A stretch of DNA of 42,059 bases from Flavobacteriaceae bacterium UBA2540 (GTDB taxonomy: Bacteria > Bacteroidota > Bacteroidia > Flavobacteriales > Flavobacteriaceae), in NCBI GenBank assembly GCA_002340765.1, contig DDMS01000055.1:1108-43166 (forward strand). The letters are read 5' to 3'. Both the position numbers and the translations under genes were made by a program. Below, one piece after another: positions 32,229 to 40,906 of the stretch. The stretch's first letter is position 1; every line of letters begins with the position of its first letter. The notes under the pieces were generated by a model. That model worked only from the letters and a program-made list of their open reading frames with translations, made no database searches and was not told the DNA's origin.

Positions 32229-33200
32229 TTATCCTAAAGTTACTCTTTTGAAAGCAGTTACTGAAACATCTCCGTAAGTTTTTACGTATGAAGCAACATT
32301 TTTCTTATCATCTTTGATAAAATCTTGGTCTAACAAACACAATTCTAAATCTAACGTTGTGTTGTCAGAAATAAAACGCTCCATTTTTCCTGGTAAAATT
32401 TTATCCCAGATTTTTTCTGGTTTTCCTTCAGCAGTCAATTCAGCTTTTGCCATAGCTTCAGCTTCAGCTAAGATCTCTGGTGTTAATTGAGCCATGGAAA
32501 TATATTTTGGAACATTTTTCAATGTTTTACCCAATCTTGCCAATTCAATGTTATCTTTTTCAATAACAGCAATTCTAGCTTCAGTTTCAGCAGCCACAAA
32601 TGCAGGATCAAAGTCTTTGTAAGACAATGTTTTTGCACCCATAGAAGCTACTTGCATAGCTAAATCTTTCGATAAAATTTCAGCAGTTTTAACTGGTACA
32701 GACAATCCAACCAAAGCAGCAATTTTTCCAATGTGAGTATATGCACCAACATAAGGAGCACTTACAATTTCGAAAGCAGTGATGTCTAATTTTTCGCCAA
32801 TAACACCAGTTTGTTCAATTAGTTTATCAGCAACCGTCATCCCACCAAAATTAGCCGCTAAGAAAGATTCCTTAGAGTCATGATTGATAGCAATTGCAGC
32901 AAACTCTTCAGCCAATGCAACAAACTTTTCGTTTTTTCCAACAAAGTCAGTTTCACAAGCCAATACGATTGCAACACCTAGCGTTTTGTCATCGTTGATT
33001 TTAGTTACTGCTACACCTTCAGTAGAATCTCTATCTGCTCTGTTTGCAGCAATTTTTTGACCTTTTTTACGTAGAACATTAATTGCTTTATTAAAGTCAC
33101 CGCCGGCTTCAACTAATGCCTTTTTACAATCCATCATTCCAGCTCCAGAAGCTTCTCTAAGATTTTTAACATCAGCAGCACTTACATTTACTGTTTCCAT
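32229..33200 (-). CDS. tsf: translation elongation factor Ts
   Basis: This 323-residue nucleotide exchange factor for EF-Tu has an N-terminal UBA-like domain with VKNLREASGAGMMDCKKALV at about residues 10-29. It contains ACETDFVGKNEKFVALAEEF, a signature of the EF-Tu-contacting core, and a long central/C-terminal region with QVASMGAKTLSYKDFDPAFV. It is about 40 residues longer than the E. coli protein. It lies 24 nt downstream of rpsB in the standard rpsB-tsf unit and ends at a strong terminator. Confidence 0.97.
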   Translation of the reverse strand: METVNVSAADVKNLREASGAGMMDCKKALVEAGGDFNKAINVLRKKGQKIAANRADRDSTEGVAVTKINDDKTLGVAIVLACETDFVGKNEKFVALAEEFAAIAINHDSKESFLAANFGGMTVADKLIEQTGVIGEKLDITAFEIVSAPYVGAYTHIGKIAALVGLSVPVKTAEILSKDLAMQVASMGAKTLSYKDFDPAFVAAETEARIAVIEKDNIELARLGKTLKNVPKYISMAQLTPEILAEAEAMAKAELTAEGKPEKIWDKILPGKMERFISDNTTLDLELCLLDQDFIKDDKKNVASYVKTYGDVSVTAFKRVTLG

Positions 33201-33224
33201 GTTATTTTATTTTTTTGGTTTAAA

Positions 33225-34004
33225 TTAAATTGTTTCTTCGTCAGAAATTTCTAAAACTTTTTTAGTTGCAACTACAACTTCCTCTTCTTCAATCCCATCT
33301 TCTTTCTCTTTATCAGATTTTCTGTCAGATAAACCTTCTGCAATTGCATCTGTAATGTAAGATAAAACTTTGTCAATAGATTTTGAAGCATCATCGTTTG
33401 ATGGAATAACAAAATCAACCAATCTTGGGTCAGAGTTTGTATCAACCATTGCAAAAATTGGAATATTTAAGTTCTGAGCTTCTGCAATTGCGATGTGTTC
33501 TTTTTTGATATCAACTACAAAAATTGCACCTGGCAAACGAGTCATATCAGCAATAGAACCTAAATTTTTTTCTAATTTTTCTCTTTGACGATTTATTTGT
33601 AATTTTTCTCTTTTTGACAACGCATCAAAAGAACCATCTGTTTTCATTCTATCAATTGAAGACATTTTTTTTACAGCTTTTCTAATTGTTACGAAATTGG
33701 TAAGCATTCCACCTGGCCATCTTTCAGTGATGTAGGGCATTCCAATTGCTTTTGCTTTTTCAGCAACAACATCTTTCGCTTGTTTTTTTGTTGCTACGAA
33801 AAGAACTTTACGTCCAGAGTTTGCTATTTTCTTTAACGCTTCTGAAGTTTCTTCAATTTTAGCAACGGTTTTATACAAATCAATGATATGAACACCATTT
33901 CTTTCTGTATAAATATAAGGAGCCATGTTTGGGTTCCATTTTCTGGTAAGGTGTCCAAAATGCACACCACTATCTAATAATTCTTGAATGTTTACTTTTG
34001 CCAT
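33225..34004 (-). CDS. rpsB: 30S ribosomal protein S2
   Basis: This 259-residue S2 has DSGVHFGHLTRKWNPNMAPY near the N-terminus, followed by IDLYKTVAKIEE, FVATKKQAKDVV, RWPGGMLTNFVTIRKAVKKM and FAMVDTNSDPRLVDFVIPSN. It carries a Flavobacteriaceae-type acidic, charged C-terminal tail. It is co-transcribed with tsf from a promoter at 34114-34121, through a leader of about 105 nt that contains two hairpins. In other bacteria S2 represses its own operon through the leader. Confidence 0.98.
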   Translation of the reverse strand: MAKVNIQELLDSGVHFGHLTRKWNPNMAPYIYTERNGVHIIDLYKTVAKIEETSEALKKIANSGRKVLFVATKKQAKDVVAEKAKAIGMPYITERWPGGMLTNFVTIRKAVKKMSSIDRMKTDGSFDALSKREKLQINRQREKLEKNLGSIADMTRLPGAIFVVDIKKEHIAIAEAQNLNIPIFAMVDTNSDPRLVDFVIPSNDDASKSIDKVLSYITDAIAEGLSDRKSDKEKEDGIEEEEVVVATKKVLEISDEETI

Positions 34005-34041
34005 TTTTTTAAATGTGTTTACTTTCTGTTTTTTAAATCAA

Positions 34042-34110
34042 TATATAAGTAGTCATTTTTGAGTCTTATATATTTAGATACTAAACTGTTAATTATTTTT
34101 TTAATAACAG
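34042..34110 (-). promoter_or_regulatory. structured 5' leader of rpsB-tsf
   Basis: Two hairpins lie between the predicted rpsB transcript start (near 34109) and the ATG at 34004. The first is at 34086-34110, where CTGTTA pairs with TAACAG and the stem extends inward with one bulge. The second, at 34042-34072, has TATATAAG paired with CTTATATA across a 15-nt loop. A leader of this length with paired arms is what an S2-binding autoregulatory site would look like. The role is inference. Confidence 0.4.
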
Positions 34111-34113
34111 CCT

Positions 34114-34121
34114 CAAAACTA
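34114..34121 (-). promoter_or_regulatory. -7 promoter element of rpsB-tsf
   Basis: On the minus strand this reads TAGTTTTG, an exact TAnnTTTG. It separates rpsB-tsf from rpsI-rplM. The sequence between it and the rpsI stop (34203) contains only an imperfect GAGAAGAG/CTCTTTTCTC inverted repeat (about 34143-34197), possibly a weak terminator. Confidence 0.5.
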
Positions 34122-34202
34122 TAATAATGAAAAGAGAAAAGTGAGAAAAGAGCTAAGACTTGGTGTCCTGATTCTTGATTCTTGTTTCTCTTCTCTAAGA
34201 TA

Positions 34203-34589
34203 TTAACGTTTAGAGAACTGGAATCTCTTACGAGCTTTTTTCTGACCGAATTTCTTACGTTCCACCATTCTTGGATCACGAGTTAACAAACCTTCTGGTT
34301 TTAAAACCGCTTTGTGTTCAACGTTGATTGCTACTAAAGCTCTTGTAATCGCCAAACGAATTGCTTCAGCTTGACCTGTCACACCACCACCAAAAACACT
34401 TACTTTAATGTTGTAAGATGTTGTATTTTCAGTTAACATTAATGGTTGTTGTACTTTATATTGCAAAGAAGCTGTCGTAAAATAATTTTTAAACTCTCTT
34501 TTGTTGATTGTAATTGTGCCATCACCATCAGAAAGATAAATACGAGCAACTGCTGTTTTTCTTCTACCTATTTTGTGAACAGTATCCAT
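34203..34589 (-). CDS. rpsI: 30S ribosomal protein S9
   Basis: This 128-residue S9 begins TVHKIGRRKTAVARIYLSDG. VFGGGVTGQAEAIRLAITRA is in the core, and RDPRMVERKKFGQKKARKRF leads to the conserved C-terminal tail ending FSKR, the Arg that reaches the P-site tRNA anticodon region. Its ATG follows the rplM TAA directly with no spacer, so it is co-translated with L13. Confidence 0.98.
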   Translation of the reverse strand: MDTVHKIGRRKTAVARIYLSDGDGTITINKREFKNYFTTASLQYKVQQPLMLTENTTSYNIKVSVFGGGVTGQAEAIRLAITRALVAINVEHKAVLKPEGLLTRDPRMVERKKFGQKKARKRFQFSKR

Positions 34590-35045
34590 TTATTTGTAGT
34601 CGTTAAGGTTAATAGCTCTTGGAGTTTGACCTGCATGTTTGTGATCAGTTTCTGGATATGTATACAAGTTTCTGAACAATGCAGCGCCTAATTTATTTTT
34701 TGGCAACATTCCTTTTACTGCTTTTTCAATCAATCTTGTTGAATCTTTGTCAAACAATTCTTTTGCAGTTAACGATCTTTGTCCTCCAGGATATCCAGTG
34801 TGGTGGATATAGGTTTTATCGGCCCATTTTTTTCCTGTAAGATTAATTTTTTCTGCGTTGATAACAACCACATTATCTCCACAATCTACGTGAGGAGTAT
34901 AGTTTGGTTTGTATTTACCTCTAATTAGCTTTGCTACTTTAGAAGCTAGACGACCCAACGATTGACCGTCCGCATCAACTAAAACCCACTCCTTGTTAAC
35001 GGTAGCACTGTTTGCTGATACTGTTTTGTAACTTAATGTGTTCAT
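34590..35045 (-). CDS. rplM: 50S ribosomal protein L13
   Basis: This 151-residue L13 has EWVLVDADGQSLGRLASKVA near residues 19-38. VVVINAEKINLTGKKWADKT and HHTGYPGGQRSLTAKELFDK follow, with AVKGMLPKNKLGAALFRNLY near the C-terminus. It leads the rplM-rpsI operon and has the clearest promoter in the window. The leader is about 55 nt and begins with a small TCCTT-TTTT-AAGGA hairpin. Confidence 0.98.
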   Translation of the reverse strand: MNTLSYKTVSANSATVNKEWVLVDADGQSLGRLASKVAKLIRGKYKPNYTPHVDCGDNVVVINAEKINLTGKKWADKTYIHHTGYPGGQRSLTAKELFDKDSTRLIEKAVKGMLPKNKLGAALFRNLYTYPETDHKHAGQTPRAINLNDYK

Positions 35046-35104
35046 AATTACACTATTAGTTTTTGTTCAATTAATATTTTTTTGTTTTCCTTAAAAAAGG
35101 AGTG

Positions 35105-35135
35105 CAAATGTACTGCTTTTAATTTGATTGACAAA
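35105..35135 (-). promoter_or_regulatory. complete promoter of rplM-rpsI
   Basis: On the minus strand TTTG (35132-35135) is separated by exactly 19 nt from TACATTTG (35105-35112). This is the full Bacteroidota TTTG-N19-TAnnTTTG promoter. Confidence 0.85.
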
Positions 35136-35207
35136 TAGCCCTTTAGTTTATTTTAATGCTTTGAATGCAAAAATAATTATTAACATATCGTTAAGAGAAT
35201 AGAAAGT

Positions 35208-35215
35208 TACTTTTG
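35208..35215 (+). promoter_or_regulatory. -7 promoter element of the DUF5916 gene
   Basis: This reads TACTTTTG, an exact TAnnTTTG, with a predicted leader of about 54 nt before the ATG at 35274. Confidence 0.5.
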
Positions 35216-35273
35216 TAGTGTTTTTTTTAATAAATAATCTGCTTTATTTTATTCGATATTCCAAGTTTTAAAA

Positions 35274-37911
35274 ATGAAATTTTCCCTGAAATTCCTCATC
35301 TTATTTTTATGTTTTTCCATAAAAGTTGCTTCACAAGAGATAATTAAAGAGATTGTTCCAAAGAGAATTTACACCACCAAAATGCTAAAAAAAACGCCAA
35401 TTATTGATGGTGATGTTAGTGATGAAGGTTGGAATGTGGTTGAATGGTCGTCAGATTTTACGGAAAGAGAACCTGATGAAGGTACACCTCCAACGTATCA
35501 AACCTTGTTTAAAATCATATATGACTCAAAATATTTATACATTGCCGTTAAGGCTTTGGATAATAATCCTGAATTAATAGAGCAACGTTTGAGTAGAAGA
35601 GATGGTTTTGCAGGTGACAGAGTGAATGTTGTTATTGACAGTTATCATGACAAACGGACAGCTTTTGTTTTTACGACCACTGCTGCCGGAGTTAAAGGCG
35701 AGGAAATTGCTTCTCAAAACGGACAAAGTTGGGATGAAAGATTGGAATCCAGTTTGGTTTACAGAAGCCAAAGTTGATGAAAATGGTTGGACTGCCGAAA
35801 TGAAAATTCCGTTGAGTCAATTGCGTTTTGGTAAATCAAAAGAGCAAGTGTGGGGTTTGAATGTCATAAGAAATATATTCAGATTAAACGAACGCTCCAT
35901 GTGGCAGAGAATTCCTAATACTCAAGCAGGTTTTATCAGCGAGTCTGGAGAATTGCATGGTCTGGTCGATTTAACGCCTCAAAAGCAATTAGAAATTCAG
36001 CCTTTTACGGTTTTACAATACGATTCTTATCCAAAAGAAGGAAATAACCCATACAGAAATGGCAGCGATTTTAAGGCCAATGCTGGTTTGGATGCCAAAA
36101 TCGGAATTACCAATGATTTGACTTTAGATTTAACAGTTAATCCTGATTTTGGTCAAGTAGAAGCTGATCCAGGAGCGATTGCTTTGGACGGTTTTCAGAT
36201 ATTTTTCAGAGAACAAAGACCTTTTTTTGTAGAAAATAAAAATATCTTTGATTTTGAATTTGCCAACGGAAGTGACAACCTATTTTATAGCAGAAGAGTT
36301 GGAAGAAATCCGCACAGAGGTGCTAATTTAAGCAATGGCGAATTTGCAAATGTCCCTTTAAATTCGACAATTTTGGGCGCTGCAAAATTTTCTGGAAAAA
36401 CACAAAATGGGTGGTCTTTGGGCATTTTGGAAAGCGTAACAGGAAACGAATATGCAACCATCAAGCAAGTAAATGGCAATACCAGAGAAGAAATTTTAGA
36501 ACCGTTAACAAACTATTTTGTAACGCGAGTTCAAAAAGATTTTAACGAACGCAATTCATTTATTGGTGGAATTTTTACTACCACCAATAGAAATTTGAAT
36601 GATAATTTCAACGAATTGCACAAAGCTGCATACACAGGAGGAGTTGATTTTCAGCACAATTGGAAAAACAGGGCTTACTTTGTTGACGGAAACATCATTA
36701 TGAGTCATGTCACGGGAAGTACTGAAGCCATTGAAAATACACAACGTTCCATTACACGGTTGTTTCAACGAACAGATGCAACCCATGTTTCTGTTGATTC
36801 AACAAGAACTTCATTAACCGGAACTGGAGGAAGAATTGAAGCAGGAAAAAATGGGGGAGGAAATTGGCGTTATAATGGTGAATTTATTTGGCGATCACCA
36901 GAATTAGAGTTGAATGATGTTGGTTTTTTAAGACGAACTGATGAAATGATTCAGTTTGCGAATTTGAGATATTTGTGGCAAGTGCCTACCGAAAATTTCA
37001 GAAATGCAAGTGTAAGAATTAATCAATCATCGGAATATGATTTTCAAGGAAACCTCAATAGAACCCGTTTAGAAACAGAAGGAAACATCAATTGGAGTAA
37101 TAATGCAACTTCAAACTTAGGATTTGGAACCAATTTTTCAGCGTATTCAAACGCTTTTTTAAGAGGAGGTGACAGATGGAGAACAGCAAATAATAGGTAT
37201 ATTTATGGTTCATTCGGGTCTGATACCAGTAAAGAATTCTCCTATAGAATTAGATTTACCAAAGTTGGGTCAGATGAAGCTGTTTTTCAAAGAAGTCGAG
37301 TATCAGTAAATTTTAATTATCAACCTATTGATGCGTTAAATATTTCGTTAGAAAATCAATTAGAAATTACAGATGATCGCGCACAATATGTGCAAACGGT
37401 TAATTTCGGAAATGACAAAAGATATATTTTGGGGCGTATAAAAAATGATGAATTTTCAACTACGTTAAGATTTACGTATAGCATCAATCCAAATATGTCA
37501 ATTCAATTTTATGGGCAACCTTTTATTTCTAGAGGACGTTATTCTAATTTTAATTATGTGAATATTGCAGCTGCAGATCGTTTTACTGAACGCGTGAATT
37601 TGTATAATCAGAACCAAATTTCAGCAACAAACAGCAACGGAAATGACTATTATTCGATTGATGAAAATATGGATAACATAGAAGATTATCGATTTAACAA
37701 ACCCGATTTTTCGTTTGTGCAATTCCGTTCTAATTTGGTAGCAAGATGGGAATACATTCCTGGTTCTGAGATATTTTTGGTGTGGGCTCAAGGTGTTGTT
37801 GGCAATGAAAACCCGAATTCAAGCTTATCAACTTCCTTAAGAAATCAAGTGTTAAGCAATCAAAAAGAAAATACTTTTTTACTGAAAGTTACGTATCGAT
37901 TTGTGAGGTAG
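35274..37911 (+). pseudogene. DUF5916 / carbohydrate-binding outer-membrane-type protein, single frameshift
   Basis: Two overlapping frames encode one protein. The first (35274-35777) has a signal peptide (MKFSLKFLILFLCFSIKVAS), then a CBM9-like domain with KKTPIIDGDVSDEGWNVVEW, DSKYLYIAVKALDNNPELIE and TAAGVKGEEIASQNGQSWDE. The second frame continues at about 35738 with DWNPVWFTEAKVDENGWTAE, MKIPLSQLRFG and a long beta-rich DUF5916 region (TVNPDFGQVEADPGAIALDG, EQRPFFVE). It ends LKVTYRFVR, like an outer-membrane barrel. Removing one A from the GAAAG at 35736-35740 restores 878 codons, suggesting a single inserted base. Both halves are otherwise well preserved, so a recent mutation or a sequencing error is likely. 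The substrate is unknown. Confidence 0.85.
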
Positions 37912-37915
37912 AAGT

Positions 37916-37954
37916 AGTTCAAAATTTTGAGTTTATAATTCAAAATTTCGAACT
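37916..37954. repeat. long inverted repeat between the DUF5916 gene and glnS
   Basis: Arms of 15 nt (starting AGTTCAAAATTTTGA and ending GAACT) pair with one mismatch around a 9-nt loop, in the gap between two convergent genes. It could end either transcript but has no T run. Confidence 0.5.
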
Positions 37955-37982
37955 AACCAATTAAATTTAAAGTGTCTAACCC

Positions 37983-39668
37983 CTAATTCCCTCCCCAAGA
38001 ATCACGCAATCCAACAGTTTTGTTGAATACTAATTTGCTTGCAGTCGTGTCATTATCCACACAAAAATAGCCCAAACGTTGAAACTGAAAACGCTCGCCA
38101 ATCTTGGCAGATTGCATACTTGGCTCTACAAAAGCATCAATAATTTCTAAAGAATTTGGATTTAAAAATTCCATGAAATCTTTGTCTTTATGTGCATCAG
38201 GAGCTTCATCTAAAAACAAACGGTCATAAGCTCTCACTTCTGTTTTTACAGCATGTTTTACAGAAACCCAATGCAATGTTCCTTTCACTTTTCGCAAACT
38301 TTCTTCAGTGCCACTGCCTGATTTACTGAGTGCGTCATAGGTACATTGAATTTCAATCACATTTCCGTTTTCATCTTTGGTGCAACTCTCAGCTTTGATG
38401 ATGTAGGCGTTTTTCAATCGAACTTCGCTTCCTAATTTCAATCGAAAAAATTTCTTATTGGCTTCTTCTTGAAAATCTTCTTTTTCAATAAAAATTTCTC
38501 TTGAAAAAGGCAGTTCTCTGAAACCTGCGGTTTCGTCTTCTTGGTTATTTTCAGCTTGTAAAATTTCTTCTTTTCCTTCAGGATAATTGGTGATGACCAC
38601 TTTTACTGGGTCTAAAACAGCCATGACTCTATTGGCAGTTTTGTTTAAATCCTCCCGAATTTTAAACTCTAAAAGCGCTACATCAATCACATTTTCACGT
38701 TTTGAAACACCCACGGTTTCCACAAAACTTCTGATAGAGGCAGGTGTATAACCACGTCTTCGCAAACCAGAAATCGTTGGCATTCTTGGATCATCCCATC
38801 CTGAAACGATATTTTCTTCTACCAATTTTAGCAATTTTCGTTTGCTCATAATGGTATAACTCAAATTCAAACGCGAAAATTCTCGTTGTTTTGGAACCAA
38901 AGGATAGGCATCAGCGCTGTAATCATGCACATTGTCTTTGAACCAATCATACAATTCTCTATGAGGTTTGAATTCTAACGAACACAAAGAATGAGAAATT
39001 TGCTCCACATAATCACTTTCGCCATGAGCCCAATCATACATTGGATAAATGCACCATTCTGTACCTGTTCTGTGATGTAATTTATATAAAATTCGATACA
39101 TTAATGGGTCGCGCATCAACATATTTGGCGAACTCATATCGATTTTTGCACGCAAAACGTGTTCTCCTTCTTTGAATTTTCCATCTTTCATATCTTGAAA
39201 AAGGCTCAAATTCTCTTCTAAAGAACGATTTCTGAAAGGACTATTTGTGCCTGCTTTAGTTGGCGTTCCTTTTTGAATTCTCATTTCTTCAGAAGTTTGA
39301 GAGTCTACATAGGCTTTACCATCTTTGATTAATAAAACTGCCCAATCATACAACTGATGAAAATAATCTGATGAATAACATTCATTTGCCCAAGTATACC
39401 CTAACCAAGCAATATCATTTTTGATAGCATCTACATATTCTTGTTCTTCCTTTGCAGGATTTGTATCGTCAAAACGCAAATTTACAGGCGCGTTGTATTT
39501 CAATCCCAAGCCAAAACTAATTCCAATAGCTTTGGTATGACCAATGTGTAAATACCCATTTGGTTCAGGTGGAAAACGAAAACGCAAATTTTCTTTTGGC
39601 ATTCCATTTGCCAAATCTTCTTCAATGATTTGTTCTAAAAAATTGAGCGATTTTTTCTCTTCAGACAT
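37983..39668 (-). CDS. glnS: glutaminyl-tRNA synthetase
   Basis: This 561-residue class I synthetase has RFRFPPEPNGYLHIGHTKAI with the HIGH signature near residues 34-45, and YTIMSKRKLLKLV as the KMSKS element. MLMRDPLMYRILYKLHHRTG and IYPMYDWAHGESDYVEQISH follow the GlnRS subfamily. The C-terminal half holds the two beta-barrel anticodon domains and ends KTVGLRDSWGGN. The frame continues upstream to an ATG at 39773, but homologues start near MSEEKKSLNFLEQI. A near-consensus -7 sequence (TAATTTTTG) lies just upstream of 39668, so I chose that ATG. Confidence 0.95.
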   Translation of the reverse strand: MSEEKKSLNFLEQIIEEDLANGMPKENLRFRFPPEPNGYLHIGHTKAIGISFGLGLKYNAPVNLRFDDTNPAKEEQEYVDAIKNDIAWLGYTWANECYSSDYFHQLYDWAVLLIKDGKAYVDSQTSEEMRIQKGTPTKAGTNSPFRNRSLEENLSLFQDMKDGKFKEGEHVLRAKIDMSSPNMLMRDPLMYRILYKLHHRTGTEWCIYPMYDWAHGESDYVEQISHSLCSLEFKPHRELYDWFKDNVHDYSADAYPLVPKQREFSRLNLSYTIMSKRKLLKLVEENIVSGWDDPRMPTISGLRRRGYTPASIRSFVETVGVSKRENVIDVALLEFKIREDLNKTANRVMAVLDPVKVVITNYPEGKEEILQAENNQEDETAGFRELPFSREIFIEKEDFQEEANKKFFRLKLGSEVRLKNAYIIKAESCTKDENGNVIEIQCTYDALSKSGSGTEESLRKVKGTLHWVSVKHAVKTEVRAYDRLFLDEAPDAHKDKDFMEFLNPNSLEIIDAFVEPSMQSAKIGERFQFQRLGYFCVDNDTTASKLVFNKTVGLRDSWGGN

Positions 39669-39876
39669 CTTTTGTATGCAAAAATTAGGGCGTAAAATTA
39701 CATAAAATACTTGACAGCCATAAAAGGTTTGAAACAAATTTGTGATTAAAACGCCGAATTTTATAAAACTCAACTAAAAGCCATCAACAACATTATTGAC
39801 TTTATTAAAGGATAAAATAGTTTGAATTTTCAGCGTTAAATTTTTCACAAACCAATTCGCAAAGTTGTTTTTGTAG

Positions 39877-39884
39877 TAAATTTA
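39877..39884 (+). promoter_or_regulatory. probable -7 element of the DUF2452 gene
   Basis: This reads TAAATTTA, one mismatch from consensus, 7 nt before the ATG at 39892, again predicting a leader of only a few nucleotides. Confidence 0.4.
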
Positions 39885-39891
39885 CACCCGT

Positions 39892-40296
39892 ATGAAAAAC
39901 GGAGCAAAAAAACCTGATTTGGTAGTGTTTAATGAAGAAACGCAACAGTATGATGCGTCATTAAAGCCCTATGGAACTTCTGCAAGTGCGCCAGCAATCA
40001 AGCCTTTAAACACGGCAACTTGGAGAAATGATGGCGTGATTAGAGTCAATAAAAAGATAAAATCAGAGTTTGAGGAAGTAAAAAAACAGTACGAAAAGTT
40101 GATGGAAAAATTCCATGACAACGATTTGGTGTACAACTCAAAGTTCAATTTTGAACCCAATATTGGTGAAATCTATCATTTATACCAAGGAAAAAATCAA
40201 GAAACATTTTTATCCATCATTCAACCAGAACAGTGTAATTTTGAACATTTGGGTTCTTTCCGATTGAATTCGGATAAAATGTGGGAAAAAGTTTAG
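39892..40296 (+). CDS. DUF2452 protein
   Basis: This is a 134-residue soluble protein of a family I recognise as DUF2452, common in Flavobacteriaceae and of unknown function. Visible features are a polar N-terminus (KKPDLVVFNEETQQYDASLK), a helical EVKKQYEKLMEKFHDNDLVY segment near residue 65, and the C-terminal FEPNIGEIYHLYQGKNQETF and FEHLGSFRLNSDKMWEKV. There is no signal peptide or membrane segment. It stands between divergent glnS and folB, with a palindromic repeat between it and folB. Confidence 0.75.
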   Translation: MKNGAKKPDLVVFNEETQQYDASLKPYGTSASAPAIKPLNTATWRNDGVIRVNKKIKSEFEEVKKQYEKLMEKFHDNDLVYNSKFNFEPNIGEIYHLYQGKNQETFLSIIQPEQCNFEHLGSFRLNSDKMWEKV

Positions 40297-40306
40297 TAGA
40301 AAAGTC

Positions 40307-40340
40307 AGACCTCACGGGTTTTTAAAACCCTGTAAGGTCT
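40307..40340. repeat. interspersed hairpin repeat, copy C
   Basis: The arms AGACCTCACGGG and CCCTGTAAGGTCT surround TTTTTAAAA. It is nearly the same as the copy at 19343-19373 and lies between the DUF2452 gene and folB, 13 nt before the folB ATG. Confidence 0.7.
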
Positions 40341-40352
40341 AAAATATAAAAC

Positions 40353-40715
40353 ATGGGAATTATCAAAGTAAACAACATTAAACTCTATGCTTTTCATGGT
40401 TGTTTGGACGAAGAAGCAAAAATTGGTTCAGCATATCGTGTAGATGTTTCTGTAAAAGCCGATTTAAAAAAGTCGGCAAAAACAGATGATTTGGCAGATA
40501 CTGTTGACTATGTGCATTTGAATACAATTGTAAAAGAAGAAATGGCAATTCGTTCAAAATTATTGGAAGAAGTAGCCAATCGTATTTTACATCGTTTTTT
40601 TGAAGAAATTCCAATGATCAAAAAAGCAACAGTGGCTGTTTCAAAAATAAATCCGCCAATAGGAGGAAATGTGGAAGAAGTGGTGATTGTACTTACAAAA
40701 AAGCGATACCCATAA
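40353..40715 (+). CDS. folB: dihydroneopterin aldolase
   Basis: This 120-residue enzyme converts dihydroneopterin to hydroxymethyldihydropterin in folate synthesis. The FolB pattern is VNNIKLYAFHGCLDEEAKIG at the N-terminus, DDLADTVDYVHLNTIVKEEM in the middle (conserved tyrosine and glutamate), LLEEVANRILHRFFEE, and SKINPPIGGNVEEVVI near the end, with the conserved lysine changed in context. Length is normal. No promoter is clear because the upstream gap is filled by a palindromic repeat. tRNA-Cys follows 55 nt downstream. Confidence 0.95.
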   Translation: MGIIKVNNIKLYAFHGCLDEEAKIGSAYRVDVSVKADLKKSAKTDDLADTVDYVHLNTIVKEEMAIRSKLLEEVANRILHRFFEEIPMIKKATVAVSKINPPIGGNVEEVVIVLTKKRYP

Positions 40716-40734
40716 ATAAATATTGTAGGATTTG

Positions 40735-40752
40735 TAAATTTGCGTAAATTTG
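40735..40752 (+). promoter_or_regulatory. tandem -7 elements ahead of tRNA-Cys
   Basis: TAAATTTG occurs twice (40735-40742 and 40745-40752) within a perfect tandem repeat of the 10-mer GTAAATTTGC. Both are exact TAnnTTTG, one helical turn apart. The downstream copy predicts a start about 14 nt before the mature tRNA. Confidence 0.55.
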
Positions 40753-40770
40753 CATACCTTATAAACATAA

Positions 40771-40841
40771 GGTGTCGTGGCCGAGTGGCTAGGCAATGGT
40801 CTGCAACACCATCTACAGCGGTTCGAATCCGCTCGACACCT
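40771..40841 (+). tRNA. tRNA-Cys (anticodon GCA)
   Basis: The 71-nt sequence folds as a cloverleaf. The acceptor arm GGTGTCG pairs with CGACACC. The anticodon stem ATGGT pairs with ACCAT around the loop CTGCAAC, with GCA at 40803-40805. The T arm is GCGG-TTCGAAT-CCGC and the discriminator is T. CCA is not encoded. A perfect terminator follows within 11 nt. Confidence 0.96.
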
Positions 40842-40851
40842 CAAAAAAAAA

Positions 40852-40879
40852 CCGCAACAAACATTTGTTGCGGTTTTTT
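40852..40879 (+). terminator. terminator of tRNA-Cys
   Basis: CCGCAACAAA (40852-40861) pairs perfectly with TTTGTTGCGG (40864-40873) around a CA centre and is followed by six T. With A-rich sequence before it, it can work in both directions. Confidence 0.85.
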
Positions 40880-40906
40880 GTTTTTGGAAATGGAATTTTG
40901 AACTTT

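Noticed and set aside
34019..34279. 86-codon minus-strand ORF over the rpsI end and the rpsB leader
   Set aside because: It overlaps rpsI out of frame, and its tail is the structured AT-rich leader. The sequence is not protein-like.
39669..39773. glnS start at 39773 with 35 extra residues
   Set aside because: The extension is unlike GlnRS N-termini, and a near-consensus -7 sequence lies just upstream of 39668.
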